Assembly: GCA_003999685.1 (NCBI GenBank) | Contig: CP021221.1 | Location: 1,860,001 to 1,924,000 of the forward strand | Reading direction: 5' to 3' | Length of the DNA stretch: 64,000 bases | Origin: Taiwanofungus camphoratus | Lineage: Eukaryota; Basidiomycota; Agaricomycetes; Polyporales; Taiwanofungaceae | Shown here: one piece after another, positions 56,261 through 64,000 of the stretch | Layout of the letters: each line of letters opens with the position of its first letter | How positions within the stretch are numbered: position 1 is the stretch's first letter | Program-made: the position numbers and the translations under genes | The notes under the pieces: model-generated | What the model saw: the letters and a program-made list of their open reading frames with translations, nothing else | The model's database searches: none | Told to the model about the DNA's origin: nothing

Positions 56261-57868
56261 ATGAATCTTGCCCGCCATTCAATCAGTTCTACATCCCCGG
56301 TCCTTATATTCGACGCTCGGTTCGATCCAGATTGTCATATCTTTACAGCATCGACCCAGGCCGGGTTTGCTGTGTATCGCACTTGGCCTCTGGAGTTGCT
56401 TCGGAAGCGAGGTAATAGTCTCCTTTGACTGTGATCGGTCCAATGACTGTATTTCTTGATTATAGAGTTGACCGGTGGTACTCTTTCTGCTGTTGTGCCA
56501 TTGCACACTTCATCCCTCTTGTTTCTGATCGGAGGCGGGCGCAGTCCCCGATATCCACCCAATAAGGTCATTCTCTGGGACGATGCGCTTGGACAGGAGG
56601 TTGCAGAACTAGAATTCAGAGAAAGGGTCCGAGGGCTGGCATGCAGGCGAGGATGGCTTGCTGTTGCGCTACGACGACGAGTAGTTGTCTTCGAGTTGGG
56701 GGAGGTGGTCTCCAGATACGCGGAATGGGATACTTGCGATAATCCGAGGGGTAAGCACTTCGATATCTGTGTACATTATGCTTCCTCGTGTCTTGATCTC
56801 ACGTCTCTTGTGAGATGATATCCCGACCAGCAGACCGAGAGCCTGTACTGATAGCCGCGCTTGGCAGGTCTGCTTGCGATTGCGACTGCCGCATATTCTA
56901 CTCTACTTGCCATACCAGGTCGCCAAATGGGTCATGTACAGCTAATTCACCTACCTCCATGTCCACCTCCTGAACCTATCGGACCACCGTCTGCATCGCC
57001 AAGGCCACCTCCGCCACCCACGAAACATCCGGTTTCGATCATTGCTGCCCATACTTCCGCTCTTAACACATTGTCTGTACCACCCTCTGGTCATCTGTTG
57101 GCCACTACCTCATCTAGAGGAACGTTGATACGTGTATGGGACTCGACCGCAGGAAAACTCGTAAGAGAATTCCGCAGAGGTACCGATAAGGCTGAAATAT
57201 ATGGAGTAGCCTTCCGACCCGATGAAAGAGAGGTCTGCGTGTGGAGCGACAAAGGCACTGTACATGTGTTTGTCCTTGCTGCGGATTCCGAAACATCGTG
57301 AGCTTCTAAATGGCCTATTCATGTGCAAATCATTTACTCTGATGTCAGAAATCGACAGTCTACGTTCTCTCCATTGAAACCATTTATACCCCTTCCTAGG
57401 TACTTCGGTTCAGAGTGGTCTTATGCTCAATACCGCATACCTTCGCAAGAATCACATATATCCCTTTCAACTTCTCCTTCTAGGCCACCTACTGCTGATG
57501 TCGTTGACGAGGAGAAATGCGTAGTAGGGTGGATTCAAGCACCCTCAGATGATCAGGAAGATCCGAGCCAAGGATCTTTGACGGAGCATCAACTCATTGC
57601 CTTAACATATACTGGAGGCTGGTATCGACTTTCTCTACCTACATCCATTGCATCAACAAATTTCTCAACGATAAGTCCTCCTCTCGGACCTCCGATCTCA
57701 GGGTCGCCACCCAGGGTTATGTCTGCCGCACGTCCCCGATCGTCAAGCGGCTCGTCCTTCATGGGGCGCTCTGACAAGGGAAAGGAGCGAGAGAAAGAAG
57801 GCAAGGAAAGCCACGAGTGTATACTCCGGGAGTTCAGAAGATTTGGGAGATGGGATGGATGGGGCTAG
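56261..57868 (+). CDS. HSV2: PROPPIN WD40 protein (Hsv2/WIPI3-4-like)
   Basis: Beta-propeller that binds PI3P and PI(3,5)P2 on autophagic or endosomal membranes. Starts MNLARHSISSTSPVLIFDAR. Blades read FDPDCHIFTASTQAGFAVYR, LLFLIGGGRSPRYPPNKVIL, WDDALGQEVAELEFRERVRG, IIAAHTSALNTLSVPPSGHL and TSSRGTLIRVWDSTAGKLVR. The lipid-binding motif FRRG follows directly (EFRRGTDKAEIYGVAF). The C-terminal part has a long Ser/Pro loop and ends FRRFGRWDGWG. The NPPNKVILWDD-like block and FRRG order are closest to Hsv2/WDR45B rather than Atg18. About five introns. Confidence 0.82.
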
Positions 57869-58171
57869 ACCTCACAACTCACGGACTACGCTGTCAGATC
57901 TGGTTTCAATTGACTTAAGTCTCTTGCTTTGTTGTCCACCCCGTCGTCACATGCATTTGTAATATCAACAGTCCTTTAGCATATTGCTCATGTTGTATCC
58001 ATATTCAAAGTCAATGTGATTGGGATTTTAATTTGAAAGAGATCAGGCGTCACTGTCTGACCGATCAAGAGAGATCGGAAAGGCCCGTCATTGCTTAGTT
58101 ACTTACTCGCTCAGATCTCCCTTGCATAGTTGACTTTAAGTACTCGATTACGGTTTAACTTCTACTCAGAC
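57869..58171. other. Intergenic, nothing recognised
   Basis: 303 bp; probably the ATE1 promoter. Confidence 0.4.
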
Positions 58172-59977
<1,806 letters not shown>

Positions 59978-60306
59978 GAGGGACTGTCCAAGGTCAGAGT
60001 AGATACATCACACATGTAAATGTTGAGGACTTCGTATACATGTTGCATCACAAATAGATCCTCCATTTACGCATGTATATCATGGACGTCACAGTTTTCG
60101 CAAGTTCCAACCCGTGAAGCGACCCTATTGAACATGTTTGTAATTAAAGTTCATGCCACCCCAGGCAGACGCAACCCTTCCTTCAAAGTCTCGAAGCTTC
60201 AGAAGCTTCAAGCTCAAGCTTCAACCTTCGTGGATCTGGCAGTCTCACGCATATCAAAGCTTGAGGTTGGCGCTTATTTAGCGGTCAACGCCAGTCGCTG
60301 CATACG
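59978..60306. promoter_or_regulatory. IMP2 upstream region with GAAGCTTC repeats
   Basis: 329 bp. At 60193-60210 the sequence GAAGCTTCAGAAGCTTCA repeats the inverted GAA-nn-TTC unit, and another AAGCTTC lies 9 bp further on. These are half heat-shock elements, but the spacing between units is 1 bp short of the ideal array. Confidence 0.3.
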
Positions 60307-61203
60307 ATGTGGCAACTTTGGTCGAGCTTTCGTCAGTCATGGTATGGCTTTATGAACGCTAATCCGACTGTGAAGCGGACACTCTCCACATTGATGTGGC
60401 TGCCAACTGCGATGATCTTTACGGAGAATTTCTTCATTGTCAGGTCAATCAAGGGTAGGAGCATGCAGGTCTGTGTCCTCCAGTTTCAACAGAGTGCGAT
60501 GATTGATTACGATAGTCAGCCAGCCAACACTTAATCCCGACTCTTCCTCTTGGAGAGATATCGTTATTTTTGACAAGTTTGCTGTACGTGTCTTGCACCA
60601 GTATGAGAGGGGAGATGTCGTGGCTCTGCAGTAGGTTGCGGAGATTTATTTTGCTTTCGATGTGCCCTCCATAGTTCCCCCAGGTCACCCACAGATTCAA
60701 AATTAGTAGTCAAGAGGATCATTGCCCTTGAAGGTGACACGGTACAAATTTCACGCGACAGAATGATGAGCAGGTACTGATGATAACAATTTTGGGCAGG
60801 TCAGGACCTTGCCACCATACCCTGATGCGGAAATCCGTGTTCCGCCAGGCCATGTATGGGTCGAAGGTGAATGCACGCATTGAGCATGCAAAAGGACAGT
60901 TTTGACAGTTCTATCCAGGAGACGAAGCCTTCCGCACTGAAGATAGCAACACCTTTGGACCCGTATGTCTAGAGCTTGATCGACACGTTAATGTCCAATG
61001 ACTCATCTACTATGTAAAAGGTTCCTCTTGCATTGGTTGACTCAAAATTGTCTTTCATTGTATGGCCTCTAGCACGATATGGTCCTCTCTGCAAACCATC
61101 TCCACCTGATCCCAAAGTCCCTCGTGGACCTGCATGGCGACAGGCGACGAACGAAGTTGAGAGGGAAGAATGGCGACGGTCGCGCGTCAAAATTAACCAT
61201 TGA
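60307..61203 (+). CDS. IMP2: Mitochondrial inner membrane protease subunit 2
   Basis: Signal peptidase-type protease that trims proteins sorted to the intermembrane space. Starts MWQLWSSFRQSWYGFMNANP. A membrane helix (TLMWLPTAMIFTENFFIVRS) leads to the catalytic serine box IKGRSMQPTLNP. The general-base lysine lies in SKLVVKRIIALEGDT. Then come VPPGHVWVEGDE and the substrate-pocket signature DSNTFGPVPLALVDSKLSFI, followed by VWP as in Imp2. A C-terminal extension is Pro/Arg-rich (PDPKVPRGPAW ... WRRSRVKINH). Six exons; the last intron is 60960s-61019, and its use restores the FGPVPL motif. Confidence 0.9.
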
Positions 61204-61411
61204 ACAGTGAAGGGACAAAGTTGTACATGGGTTGCCCTGCACCTTCGATAGGACGCCTTGAATATCCCGTAATGTCCATCAAGGCCTATGAGTACAATCG
61301 AATTCACTAGTACGATAGAAAAATGATATGACGAGAAACGATAAAATATGAGTAAACTTGAAAATTCAGTGGAACGAGAATGGTAACATGAGACGGTGAT
61401 CGAGAAGCTGA

Positions 61412-63388
61412 CTACATAGCATGAACCTGCCCTGCATCGTAGTCGTGCGTCTCACCATAATGACTACTGTAATAATCAGGTGCCTCATCATACGTCGGAC
61501 CCTCTGTTGCTTGGAGGAAGCCCCGCTGATGTTGGGTATATTCCAATCCTGATCCTGCACCGTTATGAGATTCAGGGCTGTATGGGCTGTACGGATTGCG
61601 AATTGTGCCCCCGCGGTCATTGGTTCGTGCAAATGGTGCTGCGCTAGATGTTAAGTGGGCGGTACTACCGTAGTCGTCCTCATATACGGGTTGATCTTCC
61701 TGGAACGTTCCTACAGACCCTGTGTACTGATGATATGCCTCGGGAGATTGATGATGGGGATATGGTTGGTTGTAGGCTGGCATCGGTGGAAAGTCGGTCG
61801 GATTGTAATCTGGGGCAAATTGTGATACGCCTTTAGATTCGTAGTAGTCACCTTGGCCGCTGAATGTACTTGGAGGGGGGCCGCGAGTGCGCACGGATGC
61901 ACCATCATCTTCGTCAAGGACTGAAACGTTAGGTAATGTTGGCTGGGGAAGGGGCTTCGCAACGAGTTCTCCCTTCTTATTCTTCAGGTGCGAGAAGTCT
62001 CCTGCTGCTTCCTTTTTGGCGAGGACTGCAGCTTTCGCAAGGCGTTGCTTGTTCCTCCGCTTGATGATCTCAGCGATGCGCTAAAGGAACTGAGGTCAGC
62101 GGCTTAAGACAAGGATGATTTTCGCGATCTAATGACCTTGTCCACTTTATGACAACAGTATTCCTAGTTGTACAAGTCCATGAGCGGACGAGGGAGTGAT
62201 TGGCGATAAAGACAAACCTTCAAATTTCCCTGGATGTAACACAACAATGGTATATAGCATATACCGGCGGTCAACAGCATGATAAGATTGAGGGCAAAGA
62301 TGAGCACGGTGAAAGCAGTGGATATTGTGAGGGCCTGCGTGACATAGTCGTTGCCGGCGAAGTACTTGCTCACGTCGTACCAAGCTCCTTTGTCCTCTTT
62401 AGAAAGATAGAACGCGTACAAGGTGAGAGCATTAATAGATTGACGGGGCCCCTCAGCCAGTATCAAGCGCTTCCAACCTGTAGGGGCATCTGTAACGACG
62501 GAAAGTAGATAATTTCTAAATGCCTACCTTTGAAAGTGAAGAATACGAAGAACGCAAAATCATCCATTCTCTTGGTAGAATTTGAGATGTGACTGAAAAA
62601 ACAGAAGTGGTCGTATGATCCTGTAGGTAGTCGTTGAGATTAATGATTTTCCGAATAAAAATCGTTCAACTCACTCAAGGAATAATAGTTGTTAGCCATG
62701 ACGTTTGTGAACGCATAGGAGATATCACGACTCGCAATAATCTTCTTGGCCTTACGCGCCTCGTAAGCTAACTATGGTGCAAAGGCGACAATGGTAGTGT
62801 GTGAACCAGAGGCGTGACACATGAAGGCACGTACCAGCAGAAAGGAGAAGATAATACACCCAAAGAAGAGCCACTTGCCAATCCTGAATGGAATATAGAC
62901 GCAACCATCGGTGTGGTTTGCTGGACAACTGTTGTAGATGTCGTTTGACCAAGAGTTTGTCGATAACATGGTCACAGCCGTGAAAATATCGGACACATAA
63001 ACCAGGAATGATATGAGCACGGCAATATAAAGCCAAAGATACCTATGTGCAGAAAGAAGGGAGTTAAGTAATCGCAATTTCAGGGGATAGACACGCGATA
63101 CACGGTGATTGTACGACAGATATGATGTCCTAGGTCACCCTGGTCCACTCATTAAATGAGTACATCGCTCATGAGCTGTCCAACGGGTATACATTGGCCG
63201 CTGAGGGGGAAAATCATCTGTCCATACTTACTTCATTCGCATTCCACATGAACGATCAGTGAAGTCTCGAGTATCGACGAAGTCGAACTGGTTGATATGC
63301 GTCAAAAGATACCAATATGCGGGGAATGCTCTGCACAGACTTTATGGTCCGGTACGACCTCTCGCTTCCACGTAGAACCCCGACACAT
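61412..63388 (-). CDS. KCH1: Kch1/Prm6-family potassium transporter
   Basis: Low-affinity K+ influx protein of fungal plasma membranes, linked in yeast to calcium signalling during mating. Early region AYWYLLTHINQFDFVDTRDF, then TM1 (YLWLYIAVLISFLVYVSDIF), a loop with NDIYNSCPANHTDGC, TM2 (GKWLFFGCIIFSFLLL), DISYAFTNVMANNYYSL, the family core FFVFFTFKGWKRLILAEGPR then QSINALTLYAFYL, and TM LTISTAFTVLIFALNLIMLL. The cytosolic tail is Tyr/Pro/Gln-rich (YNQPYPHHQSPEAYHQY) and ends AGQVHAM. The start at 63388 (MCRGST) is tentative; the first exon border is weak. Confidence 0.85.
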
Positions 63389-63688
63389 GTCTATCGAATG
63401 AAGATTTGGACAATGAACGAGACCCTTGGGATGAATGGGGGGTGACTTGGGGAGACAGCTTGGTAAAGGGAGCGTCCGGACCAGCCAGTCGCAAGGAGCA
63501 AAGAGCGGCTGGGGTCAAAAGACTGGAAGTTGACTGAGACGAGACAGTGGTGGAATGAGCGGAAGACAACAAAGCCTAGCAGGCTGTCAGATCTTCGTTG
63601 CGCAGGCGAACTAGCTGCAGCTAGCCGCCCGTCGTCTTCGGTCTTTCCTTCCTTTTTTGGGCCAAAAAGGTGCACTCTTATAGCAACA
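63389..63688. promoter_or_regulatory. Divergent promoter region of KCH1 and RBG1
   Basis: 300 bp between opposed starts, given the tentative KCH1 start. A minus frame (63391-63675) is open but has no domain. Confidence 0.35.
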
Positions 63689-64000
63689 ATGACTACCGTT
63701 CAGAAAATCAAGGCATGTCTCGGTTCGAATTATTCTCATGATGAATCTCTGAGATTGTCAATATGGAAAGGAAATTGAAGATGAAATGGTGGGTCATTTT
63801 TTTTCTCATAATGTTCGCTCACACAGGACCACCTTACTAGGCTAGAAGTATGTGTTCTACTTGGTGATGTTAACACCGGTCTCACAGAGGTAACTTCAGC
63901 TCAAAAGAATAAGGCCACGAGCTACCATCTAGGACAGCTCAAGGCCAAGCTTGCCAAACTCAGACGGGAATTGCTGGGACCTCAAGGCGGAGGAGGTGGA
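63689..64000 (+). CDS. RBG1: DRG-family GTPase Rbg1 (partial, N-terminus)
   Basis: Ribosome-associated GTPase that eases translation of difficult stretches with Tma46. Exons: 63689-63712 (MTTVQKIK), 63771-63788 (EIEDEM), 63841-63847 (AR plus one base), and 63900 to the window edge ([20 protein letters not shown], then [14 protein letters not shown]). This joins to the canonical DRG1 N-terminal helix-turn-helix and leads to the Gly-rich linker before the G domain, which lies beyond the window. The first intron has a GC donor (AAG|GCATGT), and exon 3 is 7 nt. Confidence 0.93.

Overview
The window looks like chromosomal DNA of a mushroom-forming basidiomycete (Agaricomycetes). Genes are packed at about one per 2-3 kb, almost all are split by many GT-AG introns of roughly 45-65 bp, some coding exons are only 4-14 nt long, and the proteins are of fungal type (PROPPIN, Kch1, Imp2, Bna3, Fub1, Slh1). 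No ribosomal RNA, CRISPR array or plasmid feature is visible.

Layout. 1-2.96 kb: the 5' half of a LINE on the minus strand, cut by the window edge. 3.7-6.1 kb: MFS sugar transporter. 6.4-8.5 kb: CDT1 replication licensing factor. 9.5-11.1 kb: Gfo/Idh/MocA oxidoreductase. 11.7-13.2 kb: unrecognised, probably mitochondrial protein. 13.35-16.9 kb: three consecutive proteasome genes, PRE3 (beta1), RPN12 (lid) and PRE10 (alpha7). 17.0-24.0 kb: nucleoporins NUP82 and NSP1, partners in one subcomplex, separated by a 1.5 kb gap. 24.3-26.0 kb: 2-oxoglutarate/Fe(II) dioxygenase. 26.45 kb: intron-containing tRNA-Ser(AGA). 26.9-27.3 kb: non-autonomous hAT element with target site duplication. 27.6-29.8 kb: DHA1-type drug transporter. 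30.5-31.3 kb: repeat-rich patch with a tRNA-like head. 31.6-36.5 kb: PRP5 helicase, divergent from PI31/FUB1. 36.9-37.8 kb: unrecognised gene. 37.9-41.5 kb: a large ankyrin-DysF-FYVE-RING protein. 43.3-45.2 kb: BNA3 kynurenine aminotransferase. 45.3-51.3 kb: SLH1 (ASCC3) helicase, divergent from EMC3 (51.5-52.6 kb). 52.9-53.8 kb: NCS1. 54.3-55.8 kb: unrecognised CxxC protein. 56.3-57.9 kb: PROPPIN (HSV2-like). 58.2-60.0 kb: ATE1. 60.3-61.2 kb: IMP2. 61.4-63.4 kb: KCH1-like K+ transporter, divergent from the truncated RBG1 GTPase at the right edge.

How the genes relate. Most are housekeeping genes in head-to-head or tail-to-tail pairs with 100-300 bp between them. Protein turnover stands out: three proteasome subunits in a row, the PI31 proteasome regulator, ATE1 of the Arg/N-degron pathway, SLH1 of ribosome rescue, and a PI3P-targeted RING protein. 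The most unusual single item is the ankyrin-DysF-FYVE-RING protein. The most unusual arrangement is the PRE3-RPN12-PRE10 block followed by NUP82 and NSP1. Functional names come from motif and sequence recognition by eye. Exon borders were worked out from splice signals and frame, but only the sugar transporter, CDT1, RPN12 and short parts of others were checked codon by codon.
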